From positions 1 through 35,188 of the forward strand of contig CAZPGL010000022.1 in assembly GCA_964586175.1 (NCBI GenBank): DNA of 35,188 bases, given 5' to 3'. Below the pieces are notes generated by a model. It was not told the origin of the DNA, made no database searches, and was given only the letters and a program-made list of their open reading frames with translations. This document shows positions 23,540-31,812 of the stretch, piece after piece (the stretch's first letter is position 1; the number at the start of each line of letters is the position of its first letter). The stretch is from CAZPGL01 sp964586175 (GTDB lineage: Bacteria; Actinomycetota; Acidimicrobiia; Acidimicrobiales; MedAcidi-G1). Position numbers and translations under genes: made by a program.

Positions 23540-24852
23540 GCCGCCACCTCCTGGGTCTGGTTCTGGGGTGCCATGCCGGGACAGCCTCGGGCGTCGGCGG
23601 GGATCGTGTTGTAGTCGATGCCGGCGAACACCTCAGCCTTGGTGGGGCAAAACTGCTCGGCCAGCGGCCGCAGGGCCTCGACATCGAACCGGTAGAGCTC
23701 GGCCACGTTGGTGGTCAGCAGCTTCTCAACCTCCTCGACGGGCTGGCCGCCGAACGTGAGCCGCAGGTGCTCCCTGGTGTAGGGCTGGCTGCCCTCGATG
23801 TGCGGGTAGTCGGACCCCCACATGACGTTGTCGATGCCGATCTCCCGACACAGGCCGACCTCGGTGGGTCGCAGGAAACTGGCACCGACGTGACATTGCC
23901 GCTTCCAGTATTCGCTGGGCAACAGGGTCATGTCGGCCACCGCCATACCGCCGAAGATCGACTCGGAGCCGTATTCGCTGTACTTCATCCGGTTGTAGAA
24001 CGAGTCCAGCTTCTCCAGCGTCTCGGGCACCCAGGCCGTGCCCGTCTCGGTATTGACGAACTGCAGTTCGGGATACCGCTCGAACACCCCGGCAAACATG
24101 AGGTGCCACAGGGCCCGGTGCGACCACCACGTGACCTCCAGCATGAACACGGCCAGCGAGGTCGGGAAGTGGTTGCCGAAGTTCGGGGTGGCCCCGCCCG
24201 AATGGTGGTTGAGCGGCATGCCATGGGCGGCCGCCGCGGCCCAGATGGGCTCGTAGGCCTTGGAGTACAGCGGGTCGAACGGTGAATCGGGCGGCGCCCC
24301 GGGCACCAGGATCCCTCCCCGCAGACCGTTCTCAGCCGCCCACTCGATCTCGGCCACCGAACCCTCGACATCGCCGAGGAAGACCTGGGCGATGCCGGCC
24401 CGCCGCTCGGGAGCCTGGTCGACGAAGTCCTTCAACCACCGGTTGTGGGCCCGCAGTCCGGCCCACCGGTGTTCGTAGTTGTCGGCGTAGCTGGGTGCTT
24501 CAAACGACGTGGCCGAGGCCGGAGCGAACGGCGGCTGGGTGTTGGGGAACAGCACGGTGGCCACGACGCCATCCTGCTCCTGCTCGCGCAGGCGCCGGTC
24601 GGACGAGTAGTTGCGGTCGGCGTCGAGCACGGGGTCGCCGTCGATGCCGACGTTGCGCACCGACCGGCCGGCCCCTTCGAACATGCGCTCGAGTTTCTCC
24701 TGGGCGGCTTCCATCTCGTCGGCCCAGATGTCGAAGTCGGCGTGGAACCGGGACTCCAGATAGGGCTTGTAATCGCGCAGGGCGGCGCCGCAGTGGCTAT
24801 CGGCCGAGATGACCACGTGGTGGTCGAACCGGGTGGTGTCGTCGTTGGTCAT
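23536..24852 (-). CDS. Amidohydrolase-2 family protein (ACMSD-like), copy 1
   Basis: 438 aa metal-dependent hydrolase/decarboxylase of the PF04909 type. Metal motifs: ISADSHCG (Asp18, His20), NHHSGG in the middle, and WGSDYPHIEGS near the C-terminus with the conserved Asp. ATG at 24852 is supported by GAGGAG 7 nt upstream; frames extending to 25146 would overlap the next gene. It is a paralogue of the gene upstream (shared AHNRWL, HRALWHLM/HRPLWQLL, LPSEYW/LPSEYF, DYPH-EGS). The family includes ACMSD and 5-carboxyvanillate decarboxylase. The substrate is unknown; a ring carboxylate or amide is possible. Confidence 0.87.
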   Translation of the reverse strand: MTNDDTTRFDHHVVISADSHCGAALRDYKPYLESRFHADFDIWADEMEAAQEKLERMFEGAGRSVRNVGIDGDPVLDADRNYSSDRRLREQEQDGVVATVLFPNTQPPFAPASATSFEAPSYADNYEHRWAGLRAHNRWLKDFVDQAPERRAGIAQVFLGDVEGSVAEIEWAAENGLRGGILVPGAPPDSPFDPLYSKAYEPIWAAAAAHGMPLNHHSGGATPNFGNHFPTSLAVFMLEVTWWSHRALWHLMFAGVFERYPELQFVNTETGTAWVPETLEKLDSFYNRMKYSEYGSESIFGGMAVADMTLLPSEYWKRQCHVGASFLRPTEVGLCREIGIDNVMWGSDYPHIEGSQPYTREHLRLTFGGQPVEEVEKLLTTNVAELYRFDVEALRPLAEQFCPTKAEVFAGIDYNTIPADARGCPGMAPQNQTQEVAA

Positions 24853-24863
24853 GGTATGGCTCC

Positions 24864-26150
24864 TCAGTACTGCAGGCTGCAGTCGTACTCGTCGAGCCAC
24901 CACTGGGCGGTCCGGCCGGCGTCGGGTGCGGTGCGCAGGTCCGGGTCCTGGCCCAACTGGTCCGGGGTGGGGCCGATGCGCTCGGCAACCGCGGTCAGCC
25001 CGGCGAAGTCGAGGTTGTAGCAGTCGACGGCGTTGAGGCCCAGCAGCTGGCGGGCGTCCTCGATGGACACCTCCCGGAAGTCGTTCTCGAGACGCTCCCT
25101 GGTCTTGGGCCAGGAGCCCTCGGGGTGCGGATAGTCGGTGCCCCACATGAGCGAGTCGATGCTGTTCACGTGGCGGCGGCGGATCTCCTCGGTGGACATG
25201 GTGGACGCACCGATGAACACGCTCTCACCGAAGTACTCCGACGGGAGCTTGGTCAGCAGGCCCTTCATCCGGGAGCCCATCTTCTTCATCTTCCAGGAGG
25301 CCCCGAAATTGACGTCGGCCTTCCAAAGCAGGTCGGCGATCCAGTAGGAACCGCATTCGACCACGCAGTACTTGAGTCCGGGGAACTTGTCGAACTTGCC
25401 CGAGTAGAGCAACTGCCATAGCGGACGGTGGGTCCAGAACGGCACCTCACCGACGTACATGGCGACGTTGTCGCCGTAGGCGTCAAAGTCAGCCTCGCCG
25501 GAGTGGGTGTGGACGACGAGCCCGGTTTCGGCACAAGCCGCCCAAACCTTGTCGTAGTGGTCGCTGCCGTACGCCGGGAAGCCGTGCCACATCGTCGGGA
25601 TCATGACGCCCTTGATGCCGGGCCGGGCGGCCAGCGACTCGATCTCAGCCACCGCCTCGTCGACGTCGTGGGTGATGGGCACCAGGGCCACGCCGGCCCG
25701 GCGAACCGGGTCGGTGGCGCAGAACTCCTCGAGCCACCGGTTGTGGGCCCGTGCCCCGCCAAAGGCCTGACGGCGGTCGGTGATCTGCCCGGCAGCCAGG
25801 CCTGCACCGAAGGGCGGCGACTCCTGGCCGGTCACCGCGTCGCCATCGGCGAAGATGATCTCGCCGGCGACGCCGTCGACGTCGAGCACCGCGTTGCGGA
25901 CATCCGGGTCGTAGGCGCCGACCAGCCCCTCGGCGTTCTCGCCCTCCCACTGCTCGAGGAACTCGGCGTTGATCTCCTCGGCAATTCGACGGTGCTCGTG
26001 ACGCTCGGCGACGTAGACGTCGAACTCCTCGTGCAAGGACGACTCGAGGTAGGGGCGGTACTCCTCGCACTGCAGGCCGGCGTGGGTGTCCGAGGACACG
26101 ACGATGTACGGCTCGGGTCCGGTGCTCGGCGAGGCCGAATAGCGAGTCAT
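24864..26150 (-). CDS. Amidohydrolase-2 family protein (ACMSD-like), copy 2
   Basis: 428 aa, first gene of a three-gene operon. Metal motifs: VSSDTHAG (Asp21, His23), VVHTHSGE, and LMWGTDYPHPEGSW with the Asp. ATG at 26150 has AGGAG 8 nt upstream. It shares the overall layout with the adjacent copy but is clearly diverged, so the two may form a heteromer or act on successive substrates. Transcription starts in the 83-bp region shared with the divergent TetR gene, where a palindromic operator lies. It is therefore probably repressed by that TetR protein. Confidence 0.88.
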   Translation of the reverse strand: MTRYSASPSTGPEPYIVVSSDTHAGLQCEEYRPYLESSLHEEFDVYVAERHEHRRIAEEINAEFLEQWEGENAEGLVGAYDPDVRNAVLDVDGVAGEIIFADGDAVTGQESPPFGAGLAAGQITDRRQAFGGARAHNRWLEEFCATDPVRRAGVALVPITHDVDEAVAEIESLAARPGIKGVMIPTMWHGFPAYGSDHYDKVWAACAETGLVVHTHSGEADFDAYGDNVAMYVGEVPFWTHRPLWQLLYSGKFDKFPGLKYCVVECGSYWIADLLWKADVNFGASWKMKKMGSRMKGLLTKLPSEYFGESVFIGASTMSTEEIRRRHVNSIDSLMWGTDYPHPEGSWPKTRERLENDFREVSIEDARQLLGLNAVDCYNLDFAGLTAVAERIGPTPDQLGQDPDLRTAPDAGRTAQWWLDEYDCSLQY

Positions 26151-26194
26151 GGGAAGGGCTCCTCTGCGATGGGGCGGCTGGACTGGTGCTCTAC

Positions 26195-26209
26195 TGTAAC
26201 AGTGTCACA
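26195..26209. promoter_or_regulatory. TetR-type operator between divergent genes
   Basis: TGTAACA-G-TGTCACA: 7-bp half-sites around one base, with a single mismatched pair. It lies upstream of the tetR -10 box and within the amidohydrolase promoter region (minus-strand TACAGT nearby). Position and symmetry fit autorepression and control of the amidohydrolase operon. Confidence 0.6.
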
Positions 26210-26220
26210 TCATCACCGGC

Positions 26221-26226
26221 TAGGGT
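26221..26226 (+). promoter_or_regulatory. -10 box of leaderless tetR transcript
   Basis: TAGGGT, then 7 nt, then GTG at 26234. It decides for the GTG over an upstream ATG at 26186, which would lie in the operator. Confidence 0.5.
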
Positions 26227-26233
26227 GCAACCC

Positions 26234-26878
26234 GTGAACCACGAATCGGCCACCCGGTCCAGTCGCAACACCGGTCTCGACCGGGCCGACGTGGTCGACG
26301 CCGCCCTCGCCCTGGTCGAGTCCGGGGGCCCCGAGGCCCTCACCATGCGCCGCCTGGCCGCCGAAATCGGGGTAGCCACCACGTCCATCTACTGGCACGT
26401 GGGCGGTCGGGACGATGTGATCGACGCCGTCATCGACGCCCACGGCGACCGCCTGGCCGAACAGTCGCCGGCCGGCGACACGCCACGCCAGCGACTCCTC
26501 AGCCTGGCCCGACACGTCCTCGACAACGCCCTCGCCCACCCCGAGATCAACAGGCTGGCCGAGCGGCACGGCCGCACCGCGGTCATGGTCAACCGGACCG
26601 AGGTCGCCATGGCCCGGGAACTCACCGCGGCCGGCCTTTCCGGCGATCCGGCCCGGGACGCCCTGCGGGCCGTCCTCGTAGCCGTGGGCGGGTTCGTCGT
26701 CGTCGCCCTCCGCGACGAGTCGTCGATCGACCCCGAACGCTCCCGAACCTCTATGTGGGCCCGGGTCGAGGACCCGGCCGTCGACCCGGCCACCCGCCAG
26801 GCCCTCACCCGGCCCTTCGAGCTGATCAGCCTGTTCGACGCCACTGTCGGCGCGATCATCGACGCCCACCTGCAGTAG
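26234..26878 (+). CDS. TetR family transcriptional regulator
   Basis: 214 aa. The N-terminal helix-turn-helix is ADVVDAALALVESGGPEALTMRRLAAEIGVATTSIYWHVGGRDDVIDAV (about residues 19-66, quoted as one domain by its borders). The C-terminal ligand domain is all-helical, of the TetR_C type. It is divergent from the amidohydrolase operon with an operator between them, the usual layout for a local repressor released by a pathway substrate. A MOSC gene starts 2 bp after its stop. Confidence 0.9.
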   Translation: MNHESATRSSRNTGLDRADVVDAALALVESGGPEALTMRRLAAEIGVATTSIYWHVGGRDDVIDAVIDAHGDRLAEQSPAGDTPRQRLLSLARHVLDNALAHPEINRLAERHGRTAVMVNRTEVAMARELTAAGLSGDPARDALRAVLVAVGGFVVVALRDESSIDPERSRTSMWARVEDPAVDPATRQALTRPFELISLFDATVGAIIDAHLQ

Positions 26879-26880
26879 CG

Positions 26881-27705
26881 TTGGCCGCCCTGACGAACGG
26901 CGCGGTCGCCGCCATCAACCGATACCCGGTGAAGTCCCTCGGCGGGCACCGGGTCACCGACACCCGCCTGGGACCCCTCGGGATCGACGACGACCGGCGC
27001 TGGGCCATCCGCGACCTCGACGCCGACAAGATCCTCTCGGCCAAGCACCCCCGCCTCGGACCGGCCCTGCTGGCCTGCCCGACCGATGAGGTCGAGGGCG
27101 CGATGTTCGTCACCGTCGGCGACGACCGCCACCCGATCGGCGAGTCCGAGGCGCTCGACGCCGCCCTGTCCGCCCATCTCGGCATCCCGGTCAGGCTGGA
27201 GCCGGCCAGCGCAGTGCCGGCCACCTACGAGAGCGAGTGGCCGGCCGTCGACGGGGTGACCCTGTCCGACGTCGAGGTCGACCTCACCACGTCGCTGGTC
27301 ACCGCGCCGGGCACCTTCGTCGACGGGGCCGCCCTCCACCTGGTCACCACGTCGTCCCTCGGCCACCTGGCCGCCCTCTTACCCGACAGCACCATCCACC
27401 CCGCCCGCTTCCGGCCCTCGTTGGTGCTCGAGGTCGGCGGCGAGGGGTTCGTCGAGAACGACTGGGCCAGCCGCCGGCTGGGCATCGGTGAGGCGGTGGT
27501 CGAGGTGACCATCGCGACCCCCCGGTGCGTCATGACGACCCGCCAGCAGCCCGGCCTGGACCGCGACCTGGACGTGCTCAAGGGCCTGGCCCGCCACAAC
27601 CTCCTCGACCTCGACCTGGGCACCTTCGCCTGCCTCGGGGTATACGCCGAGGTCGTCGAACCGGGCGCGGTCTCGGTCGGCGCACCGGTCGCCGCCATCG
27701 ACTGA
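26881..27705 (+). CDS. MOSC domain protein (MOCOS-like, YcbX type)
   Basis: 274 aa. An N-terminal MOSC beta-barrel (INRYPVKSLGGHRVTDTRLGPLGIDDDRRWAI) is followed by the MOSC domain with the conserved Cys in TIATPRCVMTTRQQPGLDRD. Such proteins handle sulfur or bind molybdenum cofactor and reduce N-hydroxylated compounds with electron-transfer partners. TTG at 26881 is the only start fitting homology and follows the TetR stop by 2 bp, so the genes are probably cotranscribed. Functional link to the regulator is unclear. Confidence 0.85.
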   Translation: MAALTNGAVAAINRYPVKSLGGHRVTDTRLGPLGIDDDRRWAIRDLDADKILSAKHPRLGPALLACPTDEVEGAMFVTVGDDRHPIGESEALDAALSAHLGIPVRLEPASAVPATYESEWPAVDGVTLSDVEVDLTTSLVTAPGTFVDGAALHLVTTSSLGHLAALLPDSTIHPARFRPSLVLEVGGEGFVENDWASRRLGIGEAVVEVTIATPRCVMTTRQQPGLDRDLDVLKGLARHNLLDLDLGTFACLGVYAEVVEPGAVSVGAPVAAID

Positions 27706-27738
27706 CCGACCGGTCCCGCCGGTCGGTCCAGGGAACGG

Positions 27739-27767
27739 TGGACGCGGTACGAATCCGTATCTAGGCT
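27739..27767 (+). promoter_or_regulatory. Promoter of the PaaK-like ligase gene
   Basis: -35 TGGACG (27739-27744), 17-bp spacer, -10 TAGGCT (27762-27767), then 8 nt and the ATG at 27776. It predicts a leaderless or nearly leaderless transcript. Confidence 0.5.
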
Positions 27768-27775
27768 GCCCGTCC

Positions 27776-29083
27776 ATGAAACCTTTGACGACCATCGACA
27801 CGGTGGGCCCGGACCGGAAGACCGACCTCCAACTCCAGCGGCTCCAGGACCTGGTCGCCCGACTGGCCGGCAGTGGCAACGCCTTCTGGGCCGATCGACT
27901 GGCCGGCGTCGACCCGGCGTCCATCACCTCGCTCGGCAGCCTGACCGGCCTGCCGTTCACCGTCAAGGCCGACCTCCGGGACACCTACCCCCTCGGCATG
28001 GTGGTCACCCCGATGGACGACACCGTCCGCCTCCACGCCAGTTCGGGCACCAGCGGCAAGCCGACGATCGTCGTCTACACCCCCCGCGACCTCGAGATCT
28101 GGGCCGAGTGCAACGCCCGGGCCCTGGCCCTGGCCGGCGTCGGACCGGGCGACATCCTCCACAACAGTTACGGGTACGGCCTGTTCACCGGAGGCCTGGG
28201 CCTCCACTACGGCGGCGAGGCGCTCGGCGCCACCGTCGTGCCCGTCTCGGGCGGGAACACGGCCCTCCAGCTCCAGTTGCTGGAGGACCTTGGTGCCCGG
28301 GCCATGTGTGCCACCCCCTCGTTCGCCCTCCTCCTCGCCGAACGGGCCGCCGCCGAAGGACGCCTCGACGGCCTGGCCGTCCGCATCGGCATCCTGGGCG
28401 CCGAACCCTGGTCCGAGGAGATGCGTCAGCGCATCGAGCAGGCCTGGGGCGACGGCTTCACCGCCCTCGACATCTACGGGCTGTCCGAGGTGATCGGGCC
28501 GGGCGTGGCCATGGAGGCCGCCGACGACCAGGGCGCCCTCAACGTCTTCGACGACCATTTCCTGCCCGAGATCGTCGATCCGGCCACCGGCGAACCGGTG
28601 CCCGACGGGGAGTGGGGCGAGCTGGTCATCACCACCCTGACCAAGGAAGCCATGCCCGTCCTGCGCTACCGGACCGGCGACATCACCCGGATCCTGCCCG
28701 GTGACCCGCCATCGGGCCGGCGCTGGACCCGCATCGCCCGGCTCAACGGGCGGGCCGACGACATGCTCGTCGTGCGGGGCATCAACGTGTACCCCCGCGA
28801 GATCGAAGCGGTACTGCTCGACGACGCCGACGTCGGACCCAACTACGCCATCGTCGTCGACCGGCGGTCGCCCCTCGTCGAGCTGCGGGTCCGGGCCGAG
28901 CTGGTGCCGGGCGCCATGACCGACGCCGACGTGGTCGCCGAACGGGTGGCCCGCAACCTGATGGACCGGGTCCGGATCCGGGTGGGGGTCGAGTTGGTGC
29001 CCGCCGGGGCCATGGGCCGGACCGAGGTGGGCAAGGTGAAGCGGGTCTTCGAACAGGTCGACGACACCGACCCCTTAACCTGA
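27776..29083 (+). CDS. Phenylacetate-CoA ligase-like (PaaK family) AMP-dependent CoA ligase
   Basis: 435 aa, the length of PaaK. The ATP loop SSGTSGKPT (89-97) is intact, followed by DIYGLSEVIGPGVAMEA, RYRTGD and the C-terminal domain with RGINVYPREIE and Lys in GKVKRV. It activates a carboxylic acid to its CoA thioester through an acyl-adenylate. The acid may be aromatic as in PaaK, but no phenylacetyl-CoA epoxidase genes are nearby, so the substrate is open. The acyl-CoA dehydrogenase gene 71 bp downstream could act on the product. Confidence 0.9.
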   Translation: MKPLTTIDTVGPDRKTDLQLQRLQDLVARLAGSGNAFWADRLAGVDPASITSLGSLTGLPFTVKADLRDTYPLGMVVTPMDDTVRLHASSGTSGKPTIVVYTPRDLEIWAECNARALALAGVGPGDILHNSYGYGLFTGGLGLHYGGEALGATVVPVSGGNTALQLQLLEDLGARAMCATPSFALLLAERAAAEGRLDGLAVRIGILGAEPWSEEMRQRIEQAWGDGFTALDIYGLSEVIGPGVAMEAADDQGALNVFDDHFLPEIVDPATGEPVPDGEWGELVITTLTKEAMPVLRYRTGDITRILPGDPPSGRRWTRIARLNGRADDMLVVRGINVYPREIEAVLLDDADVGPNYAIVVDRRSPLVELRVRAELVPGAMTDADVVAERVARNLMDRVRIRVGVELVPAGAMGRTEVGKVKRVFEQVDDTDPLT

Positions 29084-29111
29084 CCGGCGCGGATCCCAGC
29101 CCCGACGGTTC

Positions 29112-29126
29112 CTGATGGTCCGTCAG
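29112..29126. promoter_or_regulatory. Operator-like palindrome upstream of the acyl-CoA dehydrogenase gene
   Basis: CTGATGG-T-CCGTCAG: 7-bp arms around one base, with one mismatched pair. It lies 14 bp upstream of the -10 box at 29141-29146. The 7-1-7 shape is the same as the tetR operator at 26195 but the half-site differs. Confidence 0.45.
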
Positions 29127-29140
29127 ATTCCTGGTCCCGC

Positions 29141-29146
29141 TAGGGT
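29141..29146 (+). promoter_or_regulatory. -10 box of leaderless acyl-CoA dehydrogenase transcript
   Basis: TAGGGT followed by 8 nt and the GTG at 29155; the same hexamer as before tetR. No -35 element is recognisable. Confidence 0.45.
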
Positions 29147-29154
29147 CGGCTCCC

Positions 29155-30384
29155 GTGCCGACCACCGACCAGCGAGCCGACACCGCTGAGCAGGCGGCGT
29201 TTCGCGCCGAGGCCCGGGCATGGCTCGAAGCCCACGCCGACCCCAAGGGTGACGGCGACCCCTGGGAGGTCAGCGGCTTCCCCGACGAAGAACAGGCCCA
29301 CGCCTACTTCGAACGCGGCCGGGCGTGGCAACGCACCCTCGCCGACCATGGGTGGGCCGGCCTGACCTGGCCCGTCGAGTACGGCGGACGGGGCGGCCCG
29401 GCCTGGACCGAACGCATCTTCAACGAGGAATCCGGCAATTTCGAGAACCACGCCGGGTTCATCCGGGCGACCATCGCCATGCTCGGCCCCACCTTGCTCC
29501 AATGGGGTACCGACGAGCAGAAGGCCCGCTTCCTCCCGCCGCTGCTCCGAGGTGACGACGCCTGGTGCCAGCTGTTCAGCGAACCGGGCGCCGGATCGGA
29601 CCTCGCCGGGCTGGCCGCCCGGGCCGTCGCCGACGGCGACGAGTACGTGGTCGACGGGCAGAAGGTGTGGAACTCGTGTGCCCAGTTCGCGGAGTGGGGG
29701 TTCCTGCTGGCCCGCACCGACCCCGACGTCCCCAAGCACCAGGGCATCTCCTTCCTGCTCGTCGACATGGCGTCGGCCGGTGTCGAGGTCCGGCCCCTCA
29801 TCCAGGCCAACGGCTCGGCGCACTTCAACGAGGTGTTCCTCTCCGGGGTGCGCATCCCCGCCGACCAGCTGGTGGGCCCCGAACACGGCGGCTGGGGCCC
29901 GGCGCGCACCGTGCTGGCCAACGAGGCGGCCTTCATCGGCCGGGGCGGCCCGTCGCCGACCACCGACCGGCTCCTTGACCTGGCCCGCATGCACGACCGG
30001 CTCACCGACCCCGTCGTGCGTCAGGGCCTGGCCGACGCCCTCACCCGTAGCCGCCTGCTGAGCCTCATGGGCCAGCGCCTCCAGGACCTGATGCGGGCCG
30101 GCAACCCGCCGCCGTTCGACCCGGCGCTCACCAAGCTGTTCGCCGCCGAGTCGCGGGTGCGGTCCGGCAACCTGGCCGCCTCCATCTCCGGGGCCGCCGG
30201 CATGGTCGACGAGGACCCGGCCGGCCACTGGGTCAACGCCGAGGTCCTCAACCGGTTCAGCATCTCGATCGGTGGCGGCACTAGCGAGGTCCAACGCAAC
30301 AACCTGGCCGAACGCAGCCTGGGGCTGCCCCGTGAGCCCCGGAGCGACAAGGACGTCCCGTGGCGGGACATCCCCCGAAGCTGA
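29155..30384 (+). CDS. Acyl-CoA dehydrogenase
   Basis: 409 aa flavoprotein that introduces an alpha-beta double bond into an acyl-CoA and passes electrons to ETF. N-terminal helical domain with GWAGLTWPVEYGGRGGP; central beta domain with FSEPGAGSDLAGL and GQKVWNSCAQFAEWGFLLARTD; C-terminal helical domain with SISIGGGTSEVQRNNLAERSLGLPREP, the FAD-contact signature. GTG at 29155 follows a -10 box by 8 nt. It resembles actinobacterial FadE proteins of the side-chain/steroid or branched-chain group, but the substrate cannot be assigned. Convergent with the MscS gene, 17 bp apart. Confidence 0.92.
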   Translation: MPTTDQRADTAEQAAFRAEARAWLEAHADPKGDGDPWEVSGFPDEEQAHAYFERGRAWQRTLADHGWAGLTWPVEYGGRGGPAWTERIFNEESGNFENHAGFIRATIAMLGPTLLQWGTDEQKARFLPPLLRGDDAWCQLFSEPGAGSDLAGLAARAVADGDEYVVDGQKVWNSCAQFAEWGFLLARTDPDVPKHQGISFLLVDMASAGVEVRPLIQANGSAHFNEVFLSGVRIPADQLVGPEHGGWGPARTVLANEAAFIGRGGPSPTTDRLLDLARMHDRLTDPVVRQGLADALTRSRLLSLMGQRLQDLMRAGNPPPFDPALTKLFAAESRVRSGNLAASISGAAGMVDEDPAGHWVNAEVLNRFSISIGGGTSEVQRNNLAERSLGLPREPRSDKDVPWRDIPRS

Positions 30385-30401
30385 TCCCCCGCTCGGACCG
30401 A

Positions 30402-31496
30402 CTACTCGTCGCCGTCGCTGCCTGAGCGGTCGGCCAGCAGGTCGGTCCGCACCTCGTGGGCCGAGTCGGCGCCCGAGCCGGTGCGCTCGACCACGTTGTT
30501 GACCCACACGGTCCGCTGCGGGAAGGGGATCTCGATGCCGTTCTCGTCGAAGGCCTTCTTCAACCGGGCCCGGATGAGCCGGCCGGTCGCCCACTGCTCG
30601 CCGGGTTCGGTCTTGACGGCCAGGCGGATCGAGATGGCGTCGGCTCCGAAGTTCTGCACCCCCCAGATCTCCGGCTCCTCGAGCACGGTCGCCGACTCGA
30701 GGTTCTCCATCCACACCTCATCAGCCACCTGCTTGATGACGCTGGCCGCCAGGTCGATGTCGGTGTCGTAGGCCACGTCGACGTCGAGCACGGTGCGAGC
30801 CCACAACTGCGACGAGTTGCCGACCCGCCGGATGTCGCCGTTGGGCACCACCCACAGGGTGCCGTGGACGTCGCGCATGACGGTGGTGCGCAGCGTGACC
30901 CGTTCGATGGTCCCCGAGGCCGAGCCGACGTCGACGAAGTCGCCCACGCCGTACTGGTCCTCGATGATGATGAACATCCCGGCGATGAAGTCTGCGACCA
31001 GCGACTGGGCACCGAAGCCGACGGCCAGGCCGACGATGCCGGCACCGGCGATCAGCGGCCCGAGGTCGAGACCCAGTTCGCCCAGGGCGATCATGAGCGC
31101 CATCAGGTAGACGACGGCCGAGGCGATGCTGCGCAGCACCGCCCCCAGGGTGAGCGCCCGCTGGCTGGCCCGATCGGCCTGGTCGTGGATGCGCTGCAAC
31201 TTGCGTCGGGCACGCTGTCCCATGCGGGCCACCAGGTCATCGGCCTCGGCCTCCTCGACCTCCTGGCTGCGCGACTCGACGATGCGGTTGACCAGCCGGT
31301 CGATGGCCCGGCGCATGATGCGGTTCACGATCATGGCCCCGATCAGGATCACCAGCACCTTGAGGGGCCGCTCGACGAGCCACCCCACGATCTCAGCCGT
31401 GGCCTCGTTCTCGGTCGTGTCCCATACCCACTCGCAGATGAAGCCCGGTTCGATACCGCAGGCGTCGGTGAGGGTGGTAGGCAGCTGTTGGCTCAT
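30402..31496 (-). CDS. Small-conductance mechanosensitive channel (MscS family)
   Basis: 364 aa. A first hydrophobic helix (LKVLVILIGAMIVNRIM, about 45-62), a long charged region with a possible coiled coil (about 65-110), a second helix, then the pore helix LIAGAGIVGLAVGFGAQSLVADFIAGMFIIIEDQYGVGD. The cytoplasmic beta domain follows (GTIERVTLRTTVMRDVHGTLWVVPNGDI). ATG at 31496 has GGAGGT 7 nt upstream. It releases solutes on osmotic downshock. Only about two to three transmembrane segments are visible, as in MscS/YkuT types. Confidence 0.92.
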   Translation of the reverse strand: MSQQLPTTLTDACGIEPGFICEWVWDTTENEATAEIVGWLVERPLKVLVILIGAMIVNRIMRRAIDRLVNRIVESRSQEVEEAEADDLVARMGQRARRKLQRIHDQADRASQRALTLGAVLRSIASAVVYLMALMIALGELGLDLGPLIAGAGIVGLAVGFGAQSLVADFIAGMFIIIEDQYGVGDFVDVGSASGTIERVTLRTTVMRDVHGTLWVVPNGDIRRVGNSSQLWARTVLDVDVAYDTDIDLAASVIKQVADEVWMENLESATVLEEPEIWGVQNFGADAISIRLAVKTEPGEQWATGRLIRARLKKAFDENGIEIPFPQRTVWVNNVVERTGSGADSAHEVRTDLLADRSGSDGDE

Positions 31497-31571
31497 CTCG
31501 GTACCTCCGCTGCGGGACGGTAGCCGACCGGCCCGGTCCGGTCGGGCCCCGGGGCTCCCGGGCCGGCGGGT

Positions 31572-31793
31572 TCAGCCGGCGAGCAGGGCACCCGCCGCGG
31601 CCACGGCGGCCACCAGGCCCAGCGCCACGTAGAGCAGGCTGCGCCACAACGGGGGTCGCGCCAGCTCCCCGACACGGTCCCCCGTCCGGCCGTCGGCCTC
31701 CGGGGGCCGGATCAGGGCAAGGCCGTTGCCGACGGCCATGGCGCCGCCGAGCGCCAGCAGCAGCCAGAGCAGGAGGTCCTCACCCAGGAACAT
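31572..31793 (-). CDS. Small two-helix membrane protein, unknown function
   Basis: 73 aa, MFLGEDLLLWLLLALGGAMAVGNGL start. Two hydrophobic helices (about 7-25 and 53-72) flank a short polar loop with GRTGDRVGELARPPLWRS. ATG at 31793 is 19 bp after the dnaB stop, so it may be cotranscribed with dnaB. It is not a recognised family member. The open frame upstream of this ATG runs into dnaB and is not real. Confidence 0.6.
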   Translation of the reverse strand: MFLGEDLLLWLLLALGGAMAVGNGLALIRPPEADGRTGDRVGELARPPLWRSLLYVALGLVAAVAAAGALLAG

Positions 31794-31812
31794 GTCGGGG
31801 CGGTGCCGTCGT

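Noticed and set aside
26186..26233. Upstream ATG start for the TetR gene
   Set aside because: It would lie inside the operator and upstream of the -10 box. The GTG at 26234 fits a leaderless start and the family's N-terminus.
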